DNA of 64,000 nucleotides from CBDANO01 sp965197665 (GCA_965197665.1 CBDANO010000005.1:310001-374000), one strand, 5' to 3'. Positions 51,877 through 61,016 are shown, counted from the stretch's first letter. Notes: generated by a model from the sequence alone, not told the origin. Numbers and translations: made by a program.

Positions 51877-52977
51877 TTGGCTTCACTCCTTGAAGTAAGA
51901 GACCTCAAGACCCACTTCTTCACCTCTGAGGGAGTGGTAAAGGCGGTCGACGGGATCAGCTACGAGCTAGAGGAGGGCCAAACCCTTGGCTTGGTGGGGG
52001 AGAGCGGCTGCGGAAAGAGCGTCACCGCTTTGTCCTTGATGCGTTTGATACCCGATCCTCCGGGGAAAACCGTCGATGGCGAGGTGCTGTTCGACGGCCA
52101 AGACATCTTGAAGATCGACCCCGACGATATGCGCCGTATCCGCGGCGGCAAGATGGCCATGATCTTTCAAGAGCCGATGACGTCGTTGAACCCTGTGCTC
52201 ACTATAGAGCGGCAGCTTACGGAGACCCTTCAGGTGCACAAAGGATTGCCCCGGCGAGAGGCCCGGCGGGAAGGGGTGGACCTCATGGCCAGGGTGGGAA
52301 TTCCCGACCCGGCGCACCGCATCGGGCAGTACCCCCACCAGTTCAGCGGCGGGATGCGGCAGCGGGTAATGATTGCCATGGCCTTGAGTTGCAGCCCCAG
52401 GCTGATTATTGCCGACGAGCCGACCACGGCCTTGGACGTAACGATTCAAGCCCAAATCCTGGAGTTGATGAAGTCCCTCACCGTGGAGTTCGGGGTTGCT
52501 CTTATCGTGATCACCCACAACCTGGGGGTCGTCGCCCGCTACGCCGACCGGGTCAACATCATGTATGCCGGGAAGATAATCGAGCGAGGTTCGGCGCAAG
52601 AGATATATAGCAACCCCCGGCACCCGTACACTGTCGGGCTGCTGAAGTCCGTGCCCCGGCTGGACCAGCCCCGCCGTTCCAAGCTGGAGCCCATCGAGGG
52701 CCAACCCCCGGACCTAATAAATTTGCCGGAGGGCTGCTCCTTTCGTTCCCGGTGCCGTTGGGCTGTCGAAAAGTGCGGTGCCGAGGCGCCGCCCTTGATG
52801 CGGGCCGGTGAAGGCCACTGGTCGGCCTGCTGGCAAGCCGATGCTTTGGGGGCCGCCGCCCTAGAGCTTCAGGCTAAATCCCAGGCTGGCAACGGAAGGC
52901 AGGTGCAACACGGCATCGGCGCATCAGCAGCATCCGAAACGGAATCCCTTCACGAAGAGGCCAGGGAGAGCATCTAG
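51877..52977 (+). CDS. Oligopeptide/dipeptide ABC transporter ATPase (OppD/DppD type)
   Basis: This ATPase of a peptide-type importer has Walker A GESGCGKSVT, Q-loop FQEPMTSLNP, signature FSGGMRQRVMIAMAL, Walker B LIIADEPTTALD and H-loop VITHNLG. The C-terminal oligopeptide extension has CSFRSRCRWAVEKC. The frame opens at ATG 51847, but TTG 51877 fits better: GGAGG lies four bases upstream and the product then starts as ASLLEVRDLKTHF, as OppD proteins do. It is three bases from the OppF-type gene. No permease or binding protein is adjacent. Confidence 0.94.
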   Translation: MASLLEVRDLKTHFFTSEGVVKAVDGISYELEEGQTLGLVGESGCGKSVTALSLMRLIPDPPGKTVDGEVLFDGQDILKIDPDDMRRIRGGKMAMIFQEPMTSLNPVLTIERQLTETLQVHKGLPRREARREGVDLMARVGIPDPAHRIGQYPHQFSGGMRQRVMIAMALSCSPRLIIADEPTTALDVTIQAQILELMKSLTVEFGVALIVITHNLGVVARYADRVNIMYAGKIIERGSAQEIYSNPRHPYTVGLLKSVPRLDQPRRSKLEPIEGQPPDLINLPEGCSFRSRCRWAVEKCGAEAPPLMRAGEGHWSACWQADALGAAALELQAKSQAGNGRQVQHGIGASAASETESLHEEARESI

Positions 52978-52979
52978 CT

Positions 52980-54023
52980 ATGTCTACTATAGCTGACACC
53001 CAATCACCAAGGGGCGCCCCGCCACCAAACGGGGACGCCATCTTGGACGTAAGAAACTTGAAGATGTACTTTCCCGTGACCAGCGGGTTGTTCTTCCAAC
53101 GCGCCGTGGCCCACATCAAAGCGGTGGACGACGTCAGCTTTTCCGTACGCAAGGGCGAGACCCTGGGACTGGTTGGAGAAAGCGGCTGCGGGAAGACCAC
53201 CACCGGCCGTTGCATTCTCCAACTCTACCGGCCCACGTCGGGGCAAATTTTCTTCGATGGGCAGAACCTGGGCCGCCTTAACTCCAAGCAGATGCGAAGC
53301 ATGCGCCGGGAGATGCAAGTAATCTTCCAAGACCCTTACAGTTCCCTCAACCCCCGCATGACTGCCGGTAACATCATAGGCGAGCCCTTGACGGTCCACG
53401 GCCTGGTAAGCAGCAAAGGAGAGTACCAGGAGCGGGTGGCCTACCTCCTGGAAAACGTCGGATTGAACCCTTACATGGCCGACCGGTTCCCCCACGAGTT
53501 CAGCGGCGGCCAGCGGCAGCGCATTGGCGTCGCCCGGGCCCTGTCGGTGGGGCCAAAGTTCATCGTCGCCGACGAGCCGGTCTCCGCCTTGGACGTGTCC
53601 ATCCAGGCCCAGATCATCAACTTGTTGGAGGACTTGCAGGACCGGTTCGATCTCACCTACTTATTCATTGCCCACGACCTATCGGTGGTGCGGCACATAA
53701 GCGACCGGGTCGGCGTGATGTACTTGGGCCACATGGTGGAACTGGCGGAGCGGAACGACATCTACGTCGATCCCGTCCACCCCTACACCCAAGCCCTACT
53801 CTCGGCGGTGCCCATCCCGGACCCGGTGATCGACTCGCAACGGGAACGCGTCTTGCTCACCGGAGAGGTCCCCAGTCCATTGAACCCTCCCTCGGGGTGC
53901 GTGTTCCACCCCCGTTGCCCCATCGCCACGGAAGAGTGTTCCAAAGTGAAGCCGGAGATGCGGGAAGTGAAGCCGGGGCACTGGGCCGGCTGCATAAAGG
54001 CTGAAGGATACGGGTCGATCTAG
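52980..54023 (+). CDS. Oligopeptide/dipeptide ABC transporter ATPase (OppF/DppF type)
   Basis: This 347-residue second ATPase of the pair has Walker A GESGCGKTTTGRCIL, Q-loop IFQDPYSSLNPRM, signature FSGGQRQRIGVARAL, Walker B FIVADEPVSALDVS and H-loop FIAHDLSVV. The C-terminal oligopeptide extension holds CVFHPRCPIATEEC. With the OppD-type protein it would form the ATPase heterodimer of an importer for peptides or similar solutes. The matching membrane and binding subunits are not in the window. lepA starts seven bases after its stop. Confidence 0.94.
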   Translation: MSTIADTQSPRGAPPPNGDAILDVRNLKMYFPVTSGLFFQRAVAHIKAVDDVSFSVRKGETLGLVGESGCGKTTTGRCILQLYRPTSGQIFFDGQNLGRLNSKQMRSMRREMQVIFQDPYSSLNPRMTAGNIIGEPLTVHGLVSSKGEYQERVAYLLENVGLNPYMADRFPHEFSGGQRQRIGVARALSVGPKFIVADEPVSALDVSIQAQIINLLEDLQDRFDLTYLFIAHDLSVVRHISDRVGVMYLGHMVELAERNDIYVDPVHPYTQALLSAVPIPDPVIDSQRERVLLTGEVPSPLNPPSGCVFHPRCPIATEECSKVKPEMREVKPGHWAGCIKAEGYGSI

Positions 54024-54030
54024 CCCTCGC

Positions 54031-55878
54031 ATGGAACTAGCGCTAATCCGCAACTTTTGCATCATTGCCCACATCGACCACGGCAAGTCCACCCTAGCGG
54101 ACAGGTTCCTGGAGTTGACCGGCACCGTCCGCCTGCAAGACATGAAGGCCCAGTTTCTCGACCGGATGGAGTTGGAGCGGGAGCGGGGCATCACCATCAA
54201 GGGCAAAGCGGTGACCATGTCCCATCGCGCTGCCGATGGCCGGGAATATCAGCTAAACCTTATCGACACTCCAGGCCACGTGGACTTCAGCTACGAAGTT
54301 TCCCGGGCTCTGGCCGCCTGCGAAGGGGCAATCCTGGTAGTGGACGCCAGCCAAGGCGTTGAAGCCCAAACAATCGCCAACACCCTGCTGGCTTTGGAGT
54401 ATAACCTAGACCTACTGCCCGTGGTCAACAAAGTGGACCTTCCCCAAGCCGAGCCTCAACGGGTGGCGTCGGAACTGCGGCAGGTGTTTGGGTTCCACGA
54501 GGAAGAGATACTGTTCGTCTCGGCCAAGGACGGGACCGGCGCTCAAGAAGTCCTCGATGCCGTCGTAGCGCGAATCCCGCCGCCCTCGGGCGAGATTCAA
54601 GGCCCCCTGAGGACCCTGGTGTTCGACTCGCTCTACAACCCATACAAGGGCATCATAACTTACATACGGGTCCAAGACGGTGAAGTAGTAAAGAACGAAC
54701 GTATCCAGGTTATGTCTACCGGCAAAGTAACGGAAGTGGTGGAGGTGGGAGTTTTTGCGCCGGACCCCAAGCCGGTGGACGTTCTTCAAGCGGGACAGGT
54801 GGGATACATTGCTACCGGCTTCAAGGACGTCCGGGAGTGCGACGTGGGAGACACTTTGACCAGCGACAAGGGGCCGGCCTCGGAGCCGCTGCCCGGCTAC
54901 GTGCCCCTAAAGCCGATGGTCTTCGCGGGTATCTATCCTTCGGACGGGGAAGACTATGGCGACCTGCGGGCCGCTCTCGAAAAACTGCGACTAAACGATT
55001 CGGCGTTGACCATCGAACCTGAGAATAGCACTGCCCTCGGCTTTGGCTACCGCTGCGGCTTTCTAGGCCTGATGCACTTGGAGATAGTCCAAGAGCGGCT
55101 GGAGCGGGAATACGACTTGGACATTATTGCCACCGCCCCCAGTGTGGCCTATCAAGTCGTGTCCACGGACGGCGAGACCCTCGAAGTGGACAGCCCATCG
55201 AAGCTGCCCCCGCCCAACGCCGTCCGGGAAATTCTGGAGCCGGTGCTGAACTTGACCATCGTGGCCCCCAGCCGCCACGTGGGCGCAATCATGGAGATGA
55301 TGCACTCGCGCCGTTCCGAGTTCCTGCGCATGGAATACCTCCAAAGCGGCGCGGACTCGGGGGCTGACGAAGGCGCCAGCCCGGTCCAAGACCGGGTGGT
55401 CATGGAATATACCATGCCGTTGGTGGAGATGCTGGCCGACTTCTATAACCAGCTAAAGTCCCGTACCCAAGGGTATGCTTCCATGGACTACACATTGGCC
55501 AAATACAAGCCGGCGCCCTTGGTGAAGGTTGATATCTTGGTCAATCACCATCCGGTGGAAGCGTTATCGATGATCCTGCACCGGGACCAAGCATCCGCTC
55601 AGGGAAGGGCGCTGGTCGAAAGGCTCCGGGATACCATCCCTCGCCAGCTATTCGAGGTCCCCATCCAGGCAGCCATCGGCAACCGGGTCATAGCCCGGGA
55701 GACGGTGCGCGCTCTGCGCAAGGACGTTTTGGCCAAGTGCTACGGGGGAGACGTAACCCGGAAGCGCAAACTGCTGGAAAGGCAGCGAGAAGGCAAGCGC
55801 CGGTTGAAGATGGTGGGCCGCGTTGAGATTCCCCAAGAGGCTTTTATGACCCTGCTCAAACTGGGCGGCGACGGGTAA
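54031..55878 (+). CDS. lepA: Elongation factor 4 (LepA), ribosomal back-translocase
   Basis: EF4 is a translation GTPase that acts on stalled or mis-translocated ribosomes. The 615-residue length is normal. G1 is AHIDHGKSTLADRFL, G3 DTPGHVDFSYEV and G4 NKVDLPQAEP. The specific PLKPMVFAGIYPSDGEDY block and the late REILEPVLNLTIVAPSRHVGAIM domain are present. The C-terminal LepA-only part has KCYGGDVTRKRKLLERQREGKRR. It follows the two ABC ATPase genes within seven bases, probably in one transcript. Confidence 0.98.
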   Translation: MELALIRNFCIIAHIDHGKSTLADRFLELTGTVRLQDMKAQFLDRMELERERGITIKGKAVTMSHRAADGREYQLNLIDTPGHVDFSYEVSRALAACEGAILVVDASQGVEAQTIANTLLALEYNLDLLPVVNKVDLPQAEPQRVASELRQVFGFHEEEILFVSAKDGTGAQEVLDAVVARIPPPSGEIQGPLRTLVFDSLYNPYKGIITYIRVQDGEVVKNERIQVMSTGKVTEVVEVGVFAPDPKPVDVLQAGQVGYIATGFKDVRECDVGDTLTSDKGPASEPLPGYVPLKPMVFAGIYPSDGEDYGDLRAALEKLRLNDSALTIEPENSTALGFGYRCGFLGLMHLEIVQERLEREYDLDIIATAPSVAYQVVSTDGETLEVDSPSKLPPPNAVREILEPVLNLTIVAPSRHVGAIMEMMHSRRSEFLRMEYLQSGADSGADEGASPVQDRVVMEYTMPLVEMLADFYNQLKSRTQGYASMDYTLAKYKPAPLVKVDILVNHHPVEALSMILHRDQASAQGRALVERLRDTIPRQLFEVPIQAAIGNRVIARETVRALRKDVLAKCYGGDVTRKRKLLERQREGKRRLKMVGRVEIPQEAFMTLLKLGGDG

Positions 55879-55974
55879 CCGGTACGGCGCCCCAGTGAAG
55901 GCGGGCAATGATATGCCGGGCGACCGGAGAAACGCGGTTAACTTTACCCAGGGGCGCTACTAAACCCCTGACGA

Positions 55975-56466
55975 CTAAACCCCCAGCGCCTCTCGCAACT
56001 CCCGTATCTGGCTCAAGTGGTCTTGCCAGTGGCGGCCCAACGCCCCCTCCAGCATCGCTTGCAAGGTCCTCTCTTCGTCGGCGTCCCGGGACTTGAAATG
56101 GACCAGGACCGACTTGTCCTCCAACTCATGAGGAGCGGCCGAATCGATGGCTACTTCCATGTCCCTGAAGAACTCAGAGATGTCCTCTCTAATCTGCTCG
56201 ATGTCGTAGGAGAGCCGGTCCGGGGTGATGTTGTCCCGATTCGCCCAAAGGTCAATCTCCTGAAGCTCCCCTGACAGTACGCCCCAGAGCATCTGGTTAA
56301 GTCCGCCGGGCGGGGTATCAAGTACGTGGTAGACCACCTGCCGCGCCGACCACTCGGAAGGATCGGGCTTCCAGTCGAGGCAGTAGTCCATTCCATCCAT
56401 GAGCCCCAGCAACTCGTCGCGGAGGCCCCGGGCTTTTTCCACATGGCTCTCTCCACCGCTGGCCAT
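55975..56466 (-). CDS. DinB-like four-helix protein
   Basis: This 163-residue protein has the pattern of DinB/YfiT four-helix bundles. It has WSARQVVYHVLDTPP after the first helix and a C-terminal GALGRHWQDHLSQIRELREAL. Histidines at these points often bind a metal. The function is unknown; some members are thiol-dependent transferases. GAGGAAG lies five bases before the ATG. It converges with lepA. Confidence 0.78.
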   Translation of the reverse strand: MASGGESHVEKARGLRDELLGLMDGMDYCLDWKPDPSEWSARQVVYHVLDTPPGGLNQMLWGVLSGELQEIDLWANRDNITPDRLSYDIEQIREDISEFFRDMEVAIDSAAPHELEDKSVLVHFKSRDADEERTLQAMLEGALGRHWQDHLSQIRELREALGV

Positions 56467-56639
56467 AGGCTTCCTCGCAATCTAAGGCTAGGCTGACGTA
56501 TCGGGCGCCGAAACCAATGGGCGTGTCGTCGAATATCTCGGCCCAGCTATCTCGGCGGCGCCCGGCCCATTCAGCCGTCCCAGGGTCGGTACCCTACTTC
56601 CTCTTGGAGTTTTGCCGGGCCGGAGCCTCGTCGAGCTTA

Positions 56640-57503
56640 CTAGACGTTAATGCTTTCAAGCAGCGACTTGACCGCGTCTCTAGTGTCTTCCCGGTCCATG
56701 CCAAACTCCAAGGAGGCCCGCAACAACCCCAAAGGAGTGCCGCCGTCATACCGCCGCCCCTCGAACTCGTAGGCGTACAACTCCCGGCTGCCCAGCAACG
56801 AGACGAGTCCGTCGGTCAACTGTATCTCTCCGTTGGCGCCGGGGGTAGTCCGTTGCAAGCAGTCGAAAATCTCCGGCGGGAGCACGTAGCGGCCCACCAC
56901 AGCCAGGTTCGACGGCGCGTGCTCCGGGTCCGGTTTCTCCACCATGCCGTGGACCCGGTGCACCCGGTCCTCAACTCCGGTAACATCCACCACTCCGTAG
57001 CTTTGGAGCCGCTCCCAGGGCATGGACTCGACAGCCACCACACCGGCGCCGAGCCTCTGGGCAATCGCCGCCATTCGACTGACCACACCGGGGGTGGCGG
57101 CGATTATGTCGTCGGGTAGTATCACTACGAATGGTTCCCCCGCCACGGCCTCCCGGGCGGTGAGGATGGCGTGGCCCAGCCCGATGGGCTTCTCTTGAAT
57201 CACGAAGGAGACTTCAGCCAGACCGGTAGCGTAAGCTACTTTTTTCAACAGACCGGCCGCCCCGGAAGCGCTCAAGCGCCGCTCCAAGTCGGGTTGACGC
57301 TGGAAATAGGAGGCGATGGACTCTTTACCGGGGGAGGTAACGATTATTACTTGCTCTATCCCCGCTTCCGCCGCCTCTTCCACCACGTATTGGAGCATAG
57401 GTTTGTCGAGGATCGGCAGGAGTTCCTTGGGGACAGACTTGGTGACTGGCAGGAACCTGGTACCTAGTCCGGCAGCAGGTATGACAGCCTTTCGTATGTC
57501 CAT
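56640..57503 (-). CDS. galU: UTP-glucose-1-phosphate uridylyltransferase
   Basis: GalU makes UDP-glucose from UTP and glucose-1-phosphate, for cell-surface polysaccharides. The start is set at ATG 57503, where GalU homology begins (MDIRKAVIPAAGLGTRFLP); GGAG lies nine bases upstream. The frame to 57608 is not conserved. KSVPKELLPILDKPML, FVVILPDDII, GVVDVTGVEDRVHRVHGMVEKP and GEIQLTDGLVSLL are further family segments. The 287-residue length is normal. It lies alone on the minus strand upstream of the SRP RNA region. Confidence 0.95.
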   Translation of the reverse strand: MDIRKAVIPAAGLGTRFLPVTKSVPKELLPILDKPMLQYVVEEAAEAGIEQVIIVTSPGKESIASYFQRQPDLERRLSASGAAGLLKKVAYATGLAEVSFVIQEKPIGLGHAILTAREAVAGEPFVVILPDDIIAATPGVVSRMAAIAQRLGAGVVAVESMPWERLQSYGVVDVTGVEDRVHRVHGMVEKPDPEHAPSNLAVVGRYVLPPEIFDCLQRTTPGANGEIQLTDGLVSLLGSRELYAYEFEGRRYDGGTPLGLLRASLEFGMDREDTRDAVKSLLESINV

Positions 57504-57837
57504 TGCTGGCGCTCCGGCCAGCGCCATTCTACCACCCAGCCCCAGGTGAATCAACACGAGTGCACGGGGGGCTAAATTGCTTCCCTCCTGGGCCGTTTCG
57601 ATTCCCACATGGTGCCACGGGAAATATTGGTTTCATTTTTGGGGACGGGCCGGTTTGAAACCGGTCCCTACGTTTTGATGTGGTTGCTCGGGAAATACCG
57701 GTTTCACCCTTCAGCGGCGCCGGTCTCAACTCGCTTGGGAGGTTAACATGAAAATGGGACCTGCCAGTAGAGGCTGCGCCTTGCGCCACCCGATGCGATT
57801 ATTTGGCATTGTTGGACGGTATTTTCGGCCTGGTAAT
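57504..57837. other. Intergenic region with palindromic and direct repeats
   Basis: No gene is supported between galU and the SRP RNA promoter. The stretch from 57618 to 57707 contains a long inverted repeat and a 19-bp direct repeat, listed separately. These look like dispersed intergenic repeats. Confidence 0.5.
57618..57707. repeat. Direct repeat pair flanking a strong palindrome
   Basis: CGGGAAATATTGGTTTCAT (57618-57636) and CGGGAAATACCGGTTTCAC (57689-57707) match at 16 of 19 positions. Between them CCGGTTT (57650-57656) and AAACCGG (57658-57664) form a palindrome extended outward by GGGAC and GTCCC. GC-rich palindromes of this kind are often dispersed repeats. Confidence 0.6.
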
Positions 57838-57866
57838 TTGACAGGGTTACGGCGCTGGCCTACCAT
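57838..57866 (+). promoter_or_regulatory. Sigma-70-type promoter of the SRP RNA
   Basis: TTGACA (57838-57843) is a perfect -35 box, followed after exactly 17 bases by TACCAT (57861-57866) as the -10. Transcription would start at about 57873, exactly the base where the terminal helix of the SRP RNA begins. Independent agreement of the two makes this convincing. Confidence 0.75.
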
Positions 57867-57872
57867 AGCACT

Positions 57873-58143
57873 GAGGCCGTGCTAGACGGGGAGCTAGCGG
57901 TGCCCTGAACTCGCAATCCGCTACAGCGGGGTTGAATTCCTCCCCCAGGCGGCGCTTTTGGGCCTATATCTTGGGATGATGACGCTGAAGGTTTGGTCCC
58001 ACGCGGCGTAGACTTGTGAACCCCGCCAGGTCCGGAAGGAAGCAACGGTCAGCAAGGCTCTGCGGGCGCCGTGGGAGTGCCTGACCGGAGTCACGTCTCA
58101 GGACATGCTCAACGGTCGACGTCGAAGGGCGGTGCGCGGCCTC
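57873..58143 (+). ncRNA. ffs: Large-type bacterial SRP RNA (6S/scRNA type, with Alu domain)
   Basis: This RNA is the scaffold of the signal recognition particle. The S-domain tip is unmistakable: CCAGGTCCGGAAGGAAGCA at 58026-58044 holds the GGAA tetraloop and the symmetric loop that binds Ffh. The 5' part has the Alu-domain pattern of Gram-positive scRNA (GTGCTAGACGGGGAG, then TAGCGGTGCCCTG and CAATCCGCT). The ends pair: GAGGCCGTGC (57873-57882) with GCGCGGCCTC (58134-58143), ten base pairs with one G-U. The total is 271 nt, like the Bacillus scRNA. The ATG at 58105, the first of the rsmA frame, lies inside it. Confidence 0.93.
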
Positions 58144-58185
58144 AAAACAGCCCGCCGCCCGGCAAACTCGCATTATCAGGACCTA

Positions 58186-59088
58186 GTGAACACACGCCCG
58201 GCACAGCGGACCAGGCCTCGCAAACGTTTGGGCCAACACTTCCTGTCAGACGGCCGGGTGCTCTCTCGAATTGTCAAAGCCGCAGAAATTACTGCCGGCG
58301 AACTAGTGGTGGAGATCGGCCCAGGAGAGGGCGCCTTGACCCGGAGGCTAATCGATCAGGGCGCTCAAGTCGTTGCTATCGAGCTGGACCGCCGCCTGGC
58401 AGCGTCATTAGCCCATCGGTTGGGCGAGCCGGCCAATCTGAGGGTGATCGAGGAAGACGCCCGCACTGTTGACCTACTCCGGTTGCTGGGCCCAAAAGCT
58501 GAGTACAAGGTCTTGGGCAATCTGCCCTACTACGCGGCCAACCCCATCGTCAGGCGTTTCCTGGAGTCCTCATACCCGCCGACCATTATGGTAGTGACCC
58601 TACAAGAGGAGGTAGCCCGCTCCATGGCTGCGGGTCCCGGCGGCATGGGGTTCCTTTCCGTGGCCGTCCAGTACTATGCCCAACCTAAAGTGGTCTGCTC
58701 CGTGCCTCCCCGGGCTTTCCGTCCCCCACCCAAGGTGCGGTCGGCGGTGGTCCGCTTGGACATCAGGCCCGCTCCCGCGGTGGGGGTAAGTGGCGCGGAT
58801 GCGTTCTTTTCCTTGGTCCGTGCCGGGTTCGCCTCGCCCAGAAAGCAATTGCGCAACTCGCTGGCCCACGGCCAAGGGGCGCCCCCCGGCGCCATCGCCC
58901 GTCTATTGGAGGGCCTGGGCATAGACGGCAGCAGAAGGCCGTCAACCCTCTCTCTGGAGGAGTGGGCCTTGCTGCACAACGCTTGGGAGTCGCAAGAAAA
59001 AGCGGAGGGGGCCTTGCTGCCCAGCCTTCGGGAGTCACAGGAGAAGATTGGAAACCCTGGCCTTTGCCAAGCTCAACCTCACCCTTGA
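58186..59088 (+). CDS. rsmA: 16S rRNA (adenine1518-N6/adenine1519-N6)-dimethyltransferase, RsmA/KsgA
   Basis: RsmA dimethylates two adjacent adenines in the 3' terminal helix of 16S rRNA during small-subunit assembly. It has the opening KRLGQHFLSDGRVL, SAM motif VVEIGPGEGALTRRLI, the AIELDRRLA motif, and the catalytic NLPYYAANPIVRRFL. The frame opens at ATG 58105, but that codon lies in the SRP RNA and the residues there are not conserved. GTG 58186, just before the homology, is the better start and gives 300 residues. The C-terminus extends past the family end and overlaps ispE by 41 bases. Confidence 0.94.
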   Translation: MNTRPAQRTRPRKRLGQHFLSDGRVLSRIVKAAEITAGELVVEIGPGEGALTRRLIDQGAQVVAIELDRRLAASLAHRLGEPANLRVIEEDARTVDLLRLLGPKAEYKVLGNLPYYAANPIVRRFLESSYPPTIMVVTLQEEVARSMAAGPGGMGFLSVAVQYYAQPKVVCSVPPRAFRPPPKVRSAVVRLDIRPAPAVGVSGADAFFSLVRAGFASPRKQLRNSLAHGQGAPPGAIARLLEGLGIDGSRRPSTLSLEEWALLHNAWESQEKAEGALLPSLRESQEKIGNPGLCQAQPHP

Positions 59089-59920
59089 GGTAGTGGGACG
59101 GCGGGACGATGGCTACCACGAGGTCAAGACCATCCTCCAGACCATCGACCTAGCGGACCGTATCGAAGTCGTGCCCGCGCCGGCCCTGCGGGTGCAGTGC
59201 GACGATCCATCATTGGACGGGCCTGCAAACTTGGTCTGGAAGGCGGCGGAGAGACTGGCCCAACATGCGAGCGTTCAACCGAAAGCCCGCATCCGGATTC
59301 AAAAGCGCATACCGATAGGCATGGGGTTGGGCGGGGGCAGCAGCGACGCCGCCGCCGCCTTGGTAGCCTTGAACCGGCTCTGGGGATTGGGCATGACCAC
59401 CGAGGAGTTGGCCGGCGTGGCGGCGGGACTGGGGTCCGACGTAGCGTTCTTTCTTTGGGGGGGCACAGCCCTAGCCCAAGGCCGTGGAGAGCAAATTGCT
59501 CCGTTGCCCACCCTTCCGCGGGTACCGGTAACCCTGGTTTGCCCTCGTACCACGTTGCCGAACAAAACGGCCGCGTTGTACTCCCGTTTGACCCCTTCCC
59601 ACTTCAGCGACGGCGGCATAACCCGCCGGGTAGTAGAAATCCTGGCCGGGGGTCAATTCTTGGTGGAATCGGTGTCGGGTTTGATCCAGAATGTGTTCGA
59701 AGACGTTGCGGCGCAAGCCTTCTTGGACCTGGGCTGGTTGCGGCTTACTTTGAGGGACTGGGCCCCCGACCGGTTTCACCTTGCCGGAGCTGGTCCGGCC
59801 ATGTTCAGCCTGCCGTCTAACGAAAGTGAGTATCAACGGTTCGCTCAGGCCTTGCGCCCTTACGGCGTTGAAGTATACCTTGTGCATACCACCGCCCAGG
59901 GGCCGCCGGCGGTGGACTGA
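59048..59920 (+). CDS. ispE: 4-diphosphocytidyl-2-C-methyl-D-erythritol kinase
   Basis: IspE phosphorylates CDP-methylerythritol in the MEP isoprenoid pathway. The 290-residue GHMP kinase has FAKLNLTLEVVGRRDDGYHEV at the start, the P-loop PIGMGLGGGSSDAAAAL, and a C-terminal LAGAGPAMFSL segment in place of the usual GSGSTVF-like loop. The start is TTG 59048, with AGGAGA a few bases upstream, inside the end of rsmA. It is a typical rsmA-ispE pair. lgt follows after 109 bases on the same strand. Confidence 0.93.
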   Translation: METLAFAKLNLTLEVVGRRDDGYHEVKTILQTIDLADRIEVVPAPALRVQCDDPSLDGPANLVWKAAERLAQHASVQPKARIRIQKRIPIGMGLGGGSSDAAAALVALNRLWGLGMTTEELAGVAAGLGSDVAFFLWGGTALAQGRGEQIAPLPTLPRVPVTLVCPRTTLPNKTAALYSRLTPSHFSDGGITRRVVEILAGGQFLVESVSGLIQNVFEDVAAQAFLDLGWLRLTLRDWAPDRFHLAGAGPAMFSLPSNESEYQRFAQALRPYGVEVYLVHTTAQGPPAVD

Positions 59921-60029
59921 CCGGCCGGGGCATGACCCGATCCGGCCCACCATACGATAAAGGCCCGGACCATCCGGCAATAAACCCGGCTTATTCTGGC
60001 TTATTCTTAGGTTAATCACAGGTCGATCG

Positions 60030-60938
60030 ATGGAAGTATTAGCCGCCATCACAATTGGAATGGACCCCGACTTCGACTTGGGAGCTTTTTCCCTTTCTTG
60101 GCACGGGCTATTGACCTTCGTCGCGGTGGCGGTATCAGTAATTTTAGTTACGCGATGGGGTACGCGGGAAGGGCTGTCGGCCGACGCTATTTACTCCGTG
60201 GCGGTGTGGGCCATCGTTGGCGGGGTGATCGGGGCCCGGTTGCTCCACGTTATAGACCAATGGGGAGACGTGTACGGGTCCGATCCGATACAGGTGGTAT
60301 ACATCTGGCAAGGCGGCGTGACCATCTACGGGGCTATCCTGGGTGGTTTCATTAGCGCCGCCATGTACATGGTCACTCGTAATTCGGCTTGGTTCCTGGG
60401 ACTTTGGGGGCGCTACTTCAGGTTTCTGGGTGAGCCGAAGAAAGCTCCCCTACCCAGCGTGGGCCGCTTGGCGGACATTGCCGCTCCGGCCATGCTGATC
60501 TCCCAAGCCATTGGCCGCGTCGGCGACGTCATCAACGGAGAACACTTCGCGGACCCTTCCAGTTTGCCATGGGCGGTAGTCTACAGCCACCCGGAGAGTC
60601 CCGGCGCGGGCCGTCCACCCACCCACCCCGCGGTGGCTTACGAACTGCTGATGGACTTGGCCATTCTCGCCGTGCTCTGGCCGCTTAGGAACAAGCTAAA
60701 GGTCGACGGCATGTTCTTTGCTCTCTACCTAGCTACCTACTCCTTGGGCCGCTTCTTCCTTAGCTTCCTGCGCGCCGAATTCAACGAGTATGGAGGCTTG
60801 AACGAAGCCCAGATCATTGCTTTGGTGGTTCTTACCGTAACCGTTCCTCTGTTGGTGTACAATCTTGGCTCATTCAAGAAAGAGCCGGTCCGGGCAACGC
60901 GCCGGCGGCGCCGAGTCCGCCAGCCCCGCAAGGGTTGA
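60030..60938 (+). CDS. lgt: Prolipoprotein diacylglyceryl transferase
   Basis: Lgt attaches diacylglycerol from phosphatidylglycerol to the lipobox cysteine of prolipoproteins in the inner membrane. The 302-residue protein has about seven hydrophobic segments. WHGLLTFVAVAVSV opens the first, WQGGVTIYGAILGG and the signature GRVGDVINGEHF follow, and HPAVAYELLMDL is near the sixth. The tail is very basic (RATRRRRRVRQPRKG), at the cytoplasmic end. It follows ispE on the same strand. Confidence 0.93.
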   Translation: MEVLAAITIGMDPDFDLGAFSLSWHGLLTFVAVAVSVILVTRWGTREGLSADAIYSVAVWAIVGGVIGARLLHVIDQWGDVYGSDPIQVVYIWQGGVTIYGAILGGFISAAMYMVTRNSAWFLGLWGRYFRFLGEPKKAPLPSVGRLADIAAPAMLISQAIGRVGDVINGEHFADPSSLPWAVVYSHPESPGAGRPPTHPAVAYELLMDLAILAVLWPLRNKLKVDGMFFALYLATYSLGRFFLSFLRAEFNEYGGLNEAQIIALVVLTVTVPLLVYNLGSFKKEPVRATRRRRRVRQPRKG

Positions 60939-61016
60939 CCCCGGCCCAACCCGCCGGAGCCTCAAAGACGGGCGCGTAACGGGTCGATCTCCGCACTCCG
61001 GCTCGGCGACCAACCC

